Shown here: one piece after another, positions 1-6,615 of the stretch | Numbering within the stretch: the first letter of the stretch is position 1 | How the letters are laid out: every line of letters begins with the position of its first letter | Assembly (NCBI GenBank): GCA_002723125.1 | Contig: PBNM01000008.1 | Location: forward strand, 297,636-331,084 | Direction: 5' to 3' | DNA: 33,449 nucleotides | DNA from: Chloroflexota bacterium | GTDB taxonomy: Bacteria > Chloroflexota > Dehalococcoidia > Lucifugimonadales > UBA3495 | Program-made: the position numbers and the translations under genes | The notes under the pieces: model-generated | The model's input: the letters and a program-made list of their open reading frames with translations, nothing else | The model's database searches: none | Told to the model about the DNA's origin: nothing

Positions 1-140
1 GCAGTACCACAACCTGTCATATACACTGCCTCAAATCCCACTTCTTCTGCGATTTTGGCATGGAGCGCATTCAATATAAATGGGGCTACAATCAGTTTAT
101 CTTCTTTCAGTAAATTTCTAAGCTTTGTAGTAGTTTTCAT
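1..140 (-). CDS. Isocitrate lyase/PEP mutase family protein (N-terminal part)
   Basis: This is the first 46 codons of a gene that runs off the left edge. The protein begins MKTTTKLRNLLKEDKL and continues with APFILNALHAKIAEEVGFEAVYMTGCGTA-type text. This is the characteristic N-terminus of the PrpB / carboxyphosphonate mutase / oxaloacetate decarboxylase family of TIM-barrel lyases, with an R-x-L-L start, A-P-x-x-x-N/D-A-L-x-A segment and a G-F-E-A-V-Y strand ending in a small-residue loop. A GAGGTG ribosome site lies just before the ATG. It follows the gene ending at 154 by 13 bases, so the two are probably co-transcribed. The family includes methylisocitrate lyase, PEP mutase and oxaloacetate decarboxylase; the part seen cannot separate them because the metal site and catalytic loop lie outside the window. 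Confidence 0.8.
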   Translation of the reverse strand, partial: MKTTTKLRNLLKEDKLIVAPFILNALHAKIAEEVGFEAVYMTGCGT

Positions 141-153
141 GCATTTCACCTCT

Positions 154-759
154 TTATCCCAATTTGAACGACTCCAGTATATCCCAGCTGATATCACTAC
201 ACCATTTTTCGCGCTCCCACTCTTCACTAGCAGTCCTAGAATGATATTTAACCAAGTTCAAAGATTTAACATCAAATGGTGTATCCAAACCAAAATTATC
301 AAACAAGTCTGTAGCCATCTCTAAAGCTTCTTCAAAAACCGTATTACTACCTTGAAAATTCTCTAATACAGGAATTTGTAAAACCCTTCCTTTATTATCA
401 AAATGTTCAATTTTTAATTCTTCGATTAGCCTGCCTCTAATCCCTTCAAATGGGCTATCCCCGTTTGGGTATGTACAATTTATATAAAGATCTGATGTCT
501 CTGCTGTTTGTTTAGTGATTCCAGTAGGGACCAAAACCAAATTCTTGTTGGTGACATCACTGACAATCTGATTTATCAATCCTTTATTAGACTCTATTTC
601 CTCAGGTGTTGATTGAAAGAAATTGATTAAAGGTACATGAATCATAAACATTTCAGCCGTCCAACAACCAAATTGATTACAAAGAATTTGCCTAGAAGTA
701 TGAATCAACCTTAAGAAAGATGGATCAGGTATCAAGATGAAACTATAACGAACTGCCAT
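154..759 (-). CDS. Hypothetical protein, possibly degenerate 2H phosphoesterase (2'-5' RNA ligase-like)
   Basis: This 201-residue soluble protein has no signal peptide or membrane segment. I do not recognise it with certainty. It starts MAVRYSFILIPD and has an IHVPLINFF segment near residue 40, a second VLQIPVLENF segment near 145 and an LNLVKYHSRTASEEWERE segment near 170. This order resembles the 2'-5' RNA ligase/cyclic phosphodiesterase fold, in which two H-x-T-x motifs flank the active site. Here the first motif keeps the His but has Pro where Thr is expected, and the second has Gln and Pro, so a standard 2H active site is not present. The ATG has an AGGAG about 15 bases upstream, somewhat far. 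It lies directly before the PEP-mutase-like gene in the same direction. The ORF is certain as a gene by length and context; its function is not. Confidence 0.6.
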   Translation of the reverse strand: MAVRYSFILIPDPSFLRLIHTSRQILCNQFGCWTAEMFMIHVPLINFFQSTPEEIESNKGLINQIVSDVTNKNLVLVPTGITKQTAETSDLYINCTYPNGDSPFEGIRGRLIEELKIEHFDNKGRVLQIPVLENFQGSNTVFEEALEMATDLFDNFGLDTPFDVKSLNLVKYHSRTASEEWEREKWCSDISWDILESFKLG

Positions 760-833
760 TTATTACGTCTAAAACTCCTTTTGAATGATATGTTCCACCA
801 TAATAATCTCAAGTACGAATTATTGAAACCTTA

Positions 834-842
834 TGATATAAT
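834..842 (+). promoter_or_regulatory. Extended -10 promoter of the tRNA cluster
   Basis: The sequence TGATATAAT gives a consensus -10 hexamer (837-842) with the TGn extension, 13 bases before the first tRNA gene. No good -35 hexamer lies 17 bases upstream, which fits an extended -10 promoter. It likely drives the three tRNA genes together. Confidence 0.6.
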
Positions 843-855
843 GAGCGTCCTGTTG

Positions 856-942
856 GCCGAGGTGGTGGAATCGGTAGACACGCGGTCTTGAGGGGGCCGT
901 GGGCGCAAGCCCGTGTGGGTTCAAGTCCCGCTCTCGGCACCA
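856..942 (+). tRNA. tRNA-Leu (anticodon GAG)
   Basis: This 87-base class II tRNA has acceptor arm GCCGAGG pairing with TCTCGGC (one G-T wobble) and discriminator A. The anticodon stem CGGTC/GGCCG encloses loop TTGAGGG, giving anticodon GAG. The long variable arm TGGGCGCAAGCCCG contains its own hairpin, as expected for Leu. The T arm GTGGG-TTCAAGT-CCCGC follows. The CCA end is encoded at 940-942. It reads CUC and CUU codons. Confidence 0.95.
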
Positions 943-955
943 AAAGATCAAACCA

Positions 956-1032
956 GGCGACGTAGCCAAGTGGTCTAAGGCGGAGGTCTGCAAAACCTCT
1001 ATTCGGCGGTTCGAATCCGCCCGTCGCCTCCA
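956..1032 (+). tRNA. tRNA-Cys (anticodon GCA)
   Basis: This 77-base class I tRNA has acceptor arm GGCGACG/CGTCGCC and anticodon stem GAGGT/ACCTC around loop CTGCAAA, giving anticodon GCA. The T arm is GGCGG-TTCGAAT-CCGCC, the discriminator is T, and CCA is encoded at 1030-1032. It lies 13 bases after tRNA-Leu(GAG). The discriminator U is the usual identity element for Cys. Confidence 0.95.
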
Positions 1033-1056
1033 TTGCTTTACCACTAATTAACCTAA

Positions 1057-1143
1057 GCCGAGGTGGCGGAATGGTAGACGCGGCGGACTTAAAATCCGTT
1101 GCCCTTTAAAGGCGTGTGGGTTCGAGTCCCTCCCTCGGTACCA
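1057..1143 (+). tRNA. tRNA-Leu (anticodon UAA)
   Basis: This 87-base class II tRNA has acceptor arm GCCGAGG/CCTCGGT with a G-T first pair. The anticodon stem GCGGA/TCCGT encloses loop CTTAAAA, giving anticodon TAA. A long variable arm TGCCCTTTAAAGGCG forms a hairpin. The T arm is GTGGG-TTCGAGT-CCCTC, and CCA is encoded at 1141-1143. Together with the first gene it makes two Leu isoacceptors flanking tRNA-Cys. Confidence 0.95.
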
Positions 1144-1151
1144 AATAGACA

Positions 1152-1180
1152 TTGAATGCGAATTATCGAGAATATAAGAT
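1152..1180 (+). promoter_or_regulatory. Sigma-70-type promoter for the hydrolase-enolase operon
   Basis: A TTGAAT -35 hexamer (1152-1157) and a TAAGAT -10 hexamer (1175-1180) are separated by 17 bases, 37 bases before the hydrolase start codon. It is placed after the last tRNA, giving the protein-coding pair its own promoter. Call is by motif match only. Confidence 0.5.
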
Positions 1181-1217
1181 AATTTAGCTGCATTGGCCAC
1201 ATGTAAGGAGGAGTAAA

Positions 1218-1967
1218 ATGCCATTTTATACAAACGGTAATGTACAAATTCACTATCAAGATGAAGGCTCTGGATTCCCTGTATTATTTACCCCTGGTGG
1301 AGGACTGAATTCCCATATGGGTAATTGGCCCACACAAGTCATAAATGTTATGGAGGAATTCAAAAACGATTTTAGGTGCATTACTATGGATCAACGTAAT
1401 GCTTACGGCGGGCAATCTAAAGGACCAATCCCAGTAGATGATCCTTGGGGAGCTTTTGCAGATGACCAACTAGGACTTATGAGCCATCTGGGAATTGAAA
1501 AGTTTGGGTTCATGGGATTCTGCATTGGGGGACCTTTCGCTCTTAAACTTATTGAGCGAGCACCAGAAAGAGTTACCGCGGCGGTACTGTGCCAACCAGT
1601 CGGACACAACGCTGAATTCCCTGATTCCATGTATGATTCTGGGAGAGATCTTTGGGCTCCTGAATTACTTAGTCAGCGTTCTGACCTGAATATGGATCAA
1701 TGTAATGCATACTTAAATAATTTGTATCGCATAGAGCCAAATGCCGACTTTGTATACAGTGTGTCACGAGACTTTGTTAGCAATTGCGGTACGCCGATTT
1801 TAGTAATGCCAGATAACACCCCTTCTCATTCCTATGAAGCTGCAATTGAAGTAGCAGAGCTTGCACCTGGAGCAAAATTAACAGTTTACCCGTGGAAAGA
1901 ACAAGAAGACATTAAAGCTGATACTATAAATCAGGTACGTCAATTCTTGTCTACTCACCAATCTTAA
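1218..1967 (+). CDS. Alpha/beta hydrolase with a cysteine nucleophile
   Basis: This 249-residue cytosolic alpha/beta hydrolase has the fold's early landmarks: VLFTPGGG oxyanion-loop strand near residue 25 and MDQRNAYGGQS near 58. The nucleophile elbow at residues 99-105 reads GFCIGG, so the nucleophile position is Cys102 rather than the usual Ser. Asp199 (VMPDN) is placed as the acid residue. A standard C-terminal G-x-x-H is missing; His204 in PSHSYE is the nearest candidate base. The C-terminus YPWKEQEDI...VRQFLSTH resembles a family of uncharacterised hydrolases in heterotrophic bacteria. The start has an ideal AAGGAGG ribosome site. Only 17 bases separate it from the enolase gene downstream, so the pair is an operon. 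Cys nucleophiles are known in dienelactone hydrolases, so an ester, lactone or enol-lactone substrate is plausible, but the substrate is unknown. Confidence 0.85.
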   Translation: MPFYTNGNVQIHYQDEGSGFPVLFTPGGGLNSHMGNWPTQVINVMEEFKNDFRCITMDQRNAYGGQSKGPIPVDDPWGAFADDQLGLMSHLGIEKFGFMGFCIGGPFALKLIERAPERVTAAVLCQPVGHNAEFPDSMYDSGRDLWAPELLSQRSDLNMDQCNAYLNNLYRIEPNADFVYSVSRDFVSNCGTPILVMPDNTPSHSYEAAIEVAELAPGAKLTVYPWKEQEDIKADTINQVRQFLSTHQS

Positions 1968-1984
1968 AACTAGGTGCATTTATC

Positions 1985-3025
1985 ATGAGCTTAATAACTG
2001 ATATCAAAGTTGAAATACCAGACTATAACCATATGAGCCAAGTTATGGTTTATGTAACATCTGAGTCTGGGCACGTAGGCGTAGGTGAAGCCTGGTGGGG
2101 CATACCAAGCGCTGATAACCCTGGTTCAACTTCAATACCAATAGCTAACGTGATAGAGCACCTGCTAGCCCCTAGATTAATCGGCAAATCATCGCGAAAT
2201 ATCGAAAAACATTGGTTCGACTTATGGGACTATGGCTATAGATATGCAGACGAAGGAATATTCTTGATGGGACTATCTGGAATAGATATAGCCTTGTGGG
2301 ATCTACTTGGCAAAGAGTTAAACACATCCGTCTGCCAACTCTTGGGAGGACCTGTCCATGAAAAAATCCCTGGATATGCTAGTCTCCCAGCCTTACGAGA
2401 CCCAGAAGTTGTACTCAGTGAAGTCAAGAGAGCTATGGATGCTGGTTTTTTCGCGGTCAAACTGCACGAACTAGATCCAATACATGTACATAACATCCGA
2501 AGAGAGTTTGGAAATGACTTACACATCATGGTAGATGTGAACGGTCACTTCAACAAAATAGAAGCAATCGAAGTAGGGAAAGAACTAGCCAAAGGTAATG
2601 TAACTTGGTACGAAGAACCTGTCCGTCCTATGAGAGATCATGCCGCTATCAAAGAAGTGGGAGACCGAGCAAATGTGCCGATAGCTGCAGGAGAGAATGA
2701 ATATACATTAAAGAACTTTGAACAGATTCTACAGTCCAAAGCTCTCACTTATTTACAACCTGAAATAACCAAAATCGGAGGAATCACAGCAGCAAAACGC
2801 ATCACAGGCCTTACGGAACTTTATAACACAGCTTTGTCCCCTCATAATATGAGAATCGGTCCTGCATTGAGCGCTTCCATACAATGGGGATTTAACTCAC
2901 CTATGACTGCTTGGCAAGAAGTACCATGGGTTAGATATGAATTTGCCGCACAATACAAATTGCCGGCTGTAGAAGATGGATACGTATTGCCTCCAACGGA
3001 ACCAGGAATAGGTTTAATAAAGTAA
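1985..3025 (+). CDS. Mandelate racemase/muconate lactonizing enzyme family protein (enolase superfamily)
   Basis: This 346-residue enolase-superfamily enzyme has an N-terminal capping domain (1-120) and a TIM barrel. Mg2+ ligands are visible: Asp184 (MVDVNGH), Glu210 (WYEEP) and Glu237 (AAGENEY). On the second barrel strand the acid/base motif is K159-L-H161 (AVKLHE). His287 (LSPHNM) matches the catalytic His of the mandelate racemase subgroup. The partner Asp that precedes KIGG in mandelate racemase is Glu260 here (LQPEITKIGG). The family abstracts the alpha proton of carboxylates, giving racemisation or dehydration of hydroxy acids. The gene lies behind the Cys-type hydrolase and near FMN hydroxy-acid oxidase and benzoylformate-decarboxylase-like genes, which favours an alpha-hydroxy acid substrate. 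Exact reaction is not determined. Confidence 0.9.
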   Translation: MSLITDIKVEIPDYNHMSQVMVYVTSESGHVGVGEAWWGIPSADNPGSTSIPIANVIEHLLAPRLIGKSSRNIEKHWFDLWDYGYRYADEGIFLMGLSGIDIALWDLLGKELNTSVCQLLGGPVHEKIPGYASLPALRDPEVVLSEVKRAMDAGFFAVKLHELDPIHVHNIRREFGNDLHIMVDVNGHFNKIEAIEVGKELAKGNVTWYEEPVRPMRDHAAIKEVGDRANVPIAAGENEYTLKNFEQILQSKALTYLQPEITKIGGITAAKRITGLTELYNTALSPHNMRIGPALSASIQWGFNSPMTAWQEVPWVRYEFAAQYKLPAVEDGYVLPPTEPGIGLIK

Positions 3026-3028
3026 ACT

Positions 3029-3325
3029 TTATCCTGTCTGCATAATTTCAGATATAACAAAAGTTCCATCTGTCCACGTAGGTTCTTCCTTAATATGCTC
3101 CATTAATTGTGTGAATTCAGCACCTTGTTCAGGATCATTAGCATTAGATAAATGAGCTTCTTTACTTTCAAAGATTGCTACACCAATCCAATCTTTATCT
3201 TCATCAGGATCCATTAGAAACCAAGCAACCATACCTTTTGGTACACGTTCTGATTGCTTGAACAGATCTAATAATAACTGTTCATGACCTTCTTTAACCT
3301 TAATGTTGAAAATAGTACCGTACAT
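3029..3325 (-). CDS. ABM-type (quinol monooxygenase-like) small protein
   Basis: This 98-residue protein has the ferredoxin-like pattern of antibiotic biosynthesis monooxygenase domains. An opening strand MYGTIFNIKVKEGHE is followed by helix EQLLLDLFKQSE, strands around AWFLMD and WIGVAIFES, and a helix with GAEFTQLMEHI. Family members oxidise quinols or act as small stress-related oxygenases without a cofactor, as dimers. No specific substrate can be named. A GAGGAG ribosome site lies before the ATG. The gene converges on the enolase, with stop codons three bases apart, and has its own upstream region with a 17 bp palindrome. Confidence 0.7.
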   Translation of the reverse strand: MYGTIFNIKVKEGHEQLLLDLFKQSERVPKGMVAWFLMDPDEDKDWIGVAIFESKEAHLSNANDPEQGAEFTQLMEHIKEEPTWTDGTFVISEIMQTG

Positions 3326-3371
3326 ATAAACTCCTCAAAACGTTTTAATTTATACTCGTGTATATATTAAT

Positions 3372-3388
3372 ACAGTAAATATTACTGT
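3372..3388. promoter_or_regulatory. 17 bp palindrome upstream of the ABM-type gene
   Basis: ACAGTAA-ATA-TTACTGT is a perfect inverted repeat with 7-base arms, 47 bases before the start codon at 3325. Its size and position fit a dimeric repressor operator, but no regulator is known and the region is AT-rich. Confidence 0.35.
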
Positions 3389-3434
3389 TAATCTAACAAT
3401 CTCTCAAAATTATATCTATGTGTTAATTAATAAC

Positions 3435-4556
3435 CTATATGTAAAGATTATCTTTCAAACCAAAACCAGTCACAGCTACTAGCACGCTTTCTTTTTTTGC
3501 AATAATTCCATCCCGAATCAAATATTCCAACCCTGCAAATGCAGATGAAGATGTTGGCTCACAATATATTCCATTCTCTTGAGCCAAAATCTTCTGCCAT
3601 TCTAAAATAACTTCGTCATCAACTGCGGCGGCATGCCCTCCTGTCTCCAGTAGAATTTCTCCGATTAATTTTGACCGAGGAGGATTACTAACTGATATAC
3701 CTCCAGCGACAGTGATTCCAATAGGTTCTTCCTTGCGATTACCTGAAAACAGGTTAACCAACGGCTTAACAGCAGAAGCTTGCACCACATGCATCTTAGG
3801 CATTTTTGATATAACACCTTTAAAAATAAGTTCTTTGAACCCTAACCAGGCACCAATATATAAGCTTCCATTACCTACCGGCATAATTATATGTTCTGGC
3901 ATTTCTCCCAAATTATGTCTTGCAATTTCATAAGCAAATGCTTTAGTACCTTCTAAAAAATACGGGCTCAATTTATGGGCTCCGTACACGTATCCCTTTT
4001 CGTCTACAAAATCAGAGGCAGCGTCTGTAACCATTTCCCGAGTTCCTTCAATCTTGTGCGCAATTGCTCCATATACTGATATCTGATCTAACTTTGGCTG
4101 AGGAGCAGAGCTGGGTACAAAAATATGGGCTGTAATACCTGCTTTACCACAATAAGCAGCAACCGATGATCCTGCATTCCCAGAAGAATCCTCTACCAAG
4201 TTAGCAATATTAAATCCTTTAGCTACAGAAATCATCATTGCAGTTCCTCGATCTTTAAAGGATCCTGTGGGATTCATGAATTCTAATTTGGCAAATATAT
4301 TTCCGCAGGGTAACCGTGACCCCAATTTATCCATTTTTATTACTGGAGTGTTTCCTTCACCTAAACTAACAAGTGCGTTACAGGAATAAACAGGAATTTC
4401 CATGTGGGGGTTCGTTGAAATTTCTCCGTATTTAACCAATAACGGTTCACCACATACAGTGCATGCTAACAATCGCATATCAGGCGGAAAGGATGCTCCG
4501 CAACTTGAACAATAGAGCGATATATCTTTACGAATTGATGTTGAGACTTCTGACAT
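3435..4556 (-). CDS. Threonine synthase-like PLP-dependent enzyme
   Basis: This is a fold-type II PLP enzyme of 373 residues. An N-terminal zinc-ribbon-like segment has C16-x2-C19 and C32-x2-C35. The PLP lysine is K101 in PTGSFKDRG, and the phosphate/substrate loop is SSGNAG at 124-129. A glycine-rich phosphate site MPVGNGSL lies near residue 225. A cysteine-containing N-terminal segment plus a GSFKDRG motif is the pattern of archaeal-type threonine synthases. These convert O-phosphohomoserine to threonine, but related paralogs act on other amino acids (for example cysteate synthase or threonine/serine dehydratase). Length is close to the usual 350-400. The gene stands alone on the minus strand, far from other threonine genes, so a paralogous role is possible. 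Confidence 0.8.
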   Translation of the reverse strand: MSEVSTSIRKDISLYCSSCGASFPPDMRLLACTVCGEPLLVKYGEISTNPHMEIPVYSCNALVSLGEGNTPVIKMDKLGSRLPCGNIFAKLEFMNPTGSFKDRGTAMMISVAKGFNIANLVEDSSGNAGSSVAAYCGKAGITAHIFVPSSAPQPKLDQISVYGAIAHKIEGTREMVTDAASDFVDEKGYVYGAHKLSPYFLEGTKAFAYEIARHNLGEMPEHIIMPVGNGSLYIGAWLGFKELIFKGVISKMPKMHVVQASAVKPLVNLFSGNRKEEPIGITVAGGISVSNPPRSKLIGEILLETGGHAAAVDDEVILEWQKILAQENGIYCEPTSSSAFAGLEYLIRDGIIAKKESVLVAVTGFGLKDNLYI

Positions 4557-4673
4557 TCAAAATTAAATAATGTTTTTTTTTGCGTTGTTTTTTTATGTTA
4601 TGTACCCGACCTTTATCATTATAATAGGTTTTAGATTCTAAGTGGTATATATAATCCCACAAGGTTAATTGCC

Positions 4674-4889
4674 ATGAAACATACAGTGTCATATGCCTGT
4701 GACAAATGTAGAAATTCTTCTTACGAAGAAGGCGACATGAGAGTCACAGGCGGATTCTTAACTAAAATTTTTAACATTCAAAATCGTAGGTTCACCTTTG
4801 TATCCTGCACAGAATGTGGCTACACAGAATTCTACAAACGTCAAAACTCTGGTGTTATTTCTAACGTCATAGACCTGTTTACTAATTAA
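4674..4889 (+). CDS. Zinc ribbon protein (DUF2082-like)
   Basis: This is a 71-residue protein with one zinc ribbon formed by C9-x2-C12 and C45-x2-C48. Between them lies the conserved middle GDMRVTGGFLTKIFNIQNRR, and after them ECGYTEFYK and a hydrophobic tail VISNVIDLFTN. This order is that of the small family annotated as nucleic-acid-binding proteins containing a Zn ribbon (DUF2082). The cellular role is not established. It sits between the PLP enzyme and the ThDP operon on the opposite strand, with an AT-rich leader holding TATAAT-like hexamers. It appears to be a solitary gene. Confidence 0.8.
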   Translation: MKHTVSYACDKCRNSSYEEGDMRVTGGFLTKIFNIQNRRFTFVSCTECGYTEFYKRQNSGVISNVIDLFTN

Positions 4890-4896
4890 GGTCTAT

Positions 4897-6564
4897 TTAT
4901 AATGAACCGTCTATAACAATATCTAATAGTACAGGCTTATCCAATTTAGACGCCCGAACCACTGCATCTTTAATATCTTCTGGATCTGTAATTCTTTCAG
5001 ATTCCATACCCATACTTTTAGCTATAGCCGCCATATCAAATGGACTAGGAAAATCCGAATAAGGTAAACTACCACCTGCAGGTTCGACATTCAATATGTC
5101 CTGTTGATAGATATTAAAATTCACTTTTAGTACCCTATACATACCATTATTGAGAATTACAAACACGCAAGGTATATTGTCATTTACCGCCGTCCAGAGA
5201 CCTTGAACGGTCATCATCGCTGAACCATCCCCTATTAGCCCAAATACTTTCCTGTCTGGATACCCACATTGGGCACCCATTGTGACACCTATCCCTCCGC
5301 CAATCGATTGTCCTCTGTATCCTACAATGTCGCCTCGTTCTATACCTTCTAGATACTCTCTTACAATTGCCCTATTACTAATGGAATCATCAACAACGAC
5401 CGCATTTTCAGGTAACCCCGCTACAAATTCATGCATCATGCGAGCCACTGACATTGGTTTATCATTCCATTTGTTTTTCGTGCTCTCAACAAAAGAATCT
5501 TGTTTGTACTTTTTTTCATCCAATGTTCGTTGCAATCTTTTCTCAATAATAGAAGAATCAATAGTCCTCATTTTGTCAGAAACATTATGATTCAGTTCCT
5601 GTAGACCCATTTTACAATGGGAAATAATTCCTATATTCGTAGGTTCTGATTTCCCTATGTTAACTGCGGAGGAATCTATATGTATCAATGTAGATTCTTC
5701 GTTTAGAATCACATCCCCCCAATAAAACAGTTCTTCAAATGCATTCATACCTACAGCAATCACTGTGTCACAGGCTTTTAAAGATTCTCTGTTTGCAGAA
5801 TTACGCAAATTCAATATTCCTAGATATTGTTTATGGGTCGTTGGGAATGAGACTTCTGCTCCTCTAAACTGATACGCGGGCAAGCCGAGCATTTCAGCCA
5901 ATCTCACCGCCTCACCAACCGCATCATCATCAGAGACACGATCTCCTACTATTAGAACAGGATTCTCTGCTTTAATTAATGAATCGGCTGCCTGTTCTAT
6001 GCTATCTAGATCAGGTCGTATTTTATCTGATGTGTATCTCGAAGGTATGATATTCATCTCTGCAGAATCCTCTAAAGCATTCGCTGTCAATCCAATATAC
6101 ACCGGCCCTTTAGGATGGGTATTTGCCTCATTAAAAGCTCTCCTGATTGCCCCAGGTATTTGATCTGGATGAGTTAGCTGAATTGACCATTTTGTTACAG
6201 GCTTTACCAGCTCTGCTAGGTCTGTAGTACCTTCAACTACTTTACGGATGTCGTAGTTGGCAGAAGTGACAACCATTGGAGTCCCTGAATTTAAAGCGTC
6301 GAGCATCAAAGCTATTCCATTGGCAAGGCCACTGTCTACGTGCAAGCTTACCAAAGAAGGTTTTTGAGTTGCACGCGCGTAAGCTTCACCCATTCCAACC
6401 GCAACGCTTTCCTGAAGAGCCATTATATAAGTGAATTCAGGATAGTCAGGCAGCATATCAATTATAGGGGCTTCACTAGTCCCTGGATTCCCAAATATAT
6501 GAGTTACTCCCTCTGCTTTAAGCATTTCTAACAAAGCCATTTTGCCTGTCATAATTTCTGCCAT
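4897..6564 (-). CDS. Benzoylformate decarboxylase-like ThDP-dependent enzyme
   Basis: This 555-residue ThDP enzyme has three domains: pyrimidine-binding (1-180), central (190-340) and pyrophosphate-binding (370-555). The catalytic Glu52 (ALQESVAVG) activates ThDP. The pyrophosphate motif is GDG at 445-447, with NN at 472-473. The N-terminal text FGNPGTSE and the SLHVDSG segment with His75 line up with benzoylformate decarboxylase FGNPGSNE and its active-site His70. The second active-site His of benzoylformate decarboxylase is not seen in the NAFEELFYWGD region. The family decarboxylates 2-oxo acids to aldehydes or condenses them; acetolactate synthase-like chemistry is the alternative. It is last in the minus-strand operon after the NylB-like gene (51 bases) and has a good AGGAGG ribosome site. 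Confidence 0.85.
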   Translation of the reverse strand: MAEIMTGKMALLEMLKAEGVTHIFGNPGTSEAPIIDMLPDYPEFTYIMALQESVAVGMGEAYARATQKPSLVSLHVDSGLANGIALMLDALNSGTPMVVTSANYDIRKVVEGTTDLAELVKPVTKWSIQLTHPDQIPGAIRRAFNEANTHPKGPVYIGLTANALEDSAEMNIIPSRYTSDKIRPDLDSIEQAADSLIKAENPVLIVGDRVSDDDAVGEAVRLAEMLGLPAYQFRGAEVSFPTTHKQYLGILNLRNSANRESLKACDTVIAVGMNAFEELFYWGDVILNEESTLIHIDSSAVNIGKSEPTNIGIISHCKMGLQELNHNVSDKMRTIDSSIIEKRLQRTLDEKKYKQDSFVESTKNKWNDKPMSVARMMHEFVAGLPENAVVVDDSISNRAIVREYLEGIERGDIVGYRGQSIGGGIGVTMGAQCGYPDRKVFGLIGDGSAMMTVQGLWTAVNDNIPCVFVILNNGMYRVLKVNFNIYQQDILNVEPAGGSLPYSDFPSPFDMAAIAKSMGMESERITDPEDIKDAVVRASKLDKPVLLDIVIDGSL

Positions 6565-6615
6565 GGTTCCTCCTATTTACAATGCCCAGAATACCTCTGG
6601 TTTATATAATATTAT

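Noticed and set aside
55-324. 89-codon plus-strand frame at the left edge
   Set aside because: It lies antisense to two supported minus-strand genes and has no protein-like pattern or ribosome site.
809-1233. Three antisense ORFs of 60-75 codons over the tRNA genes, reading RDSNPH- and RRADSNRR-type peptides
   Set aside because: They are reverse complements of tRNA T arms and acceptor arms, a well-known source of false gene calls.
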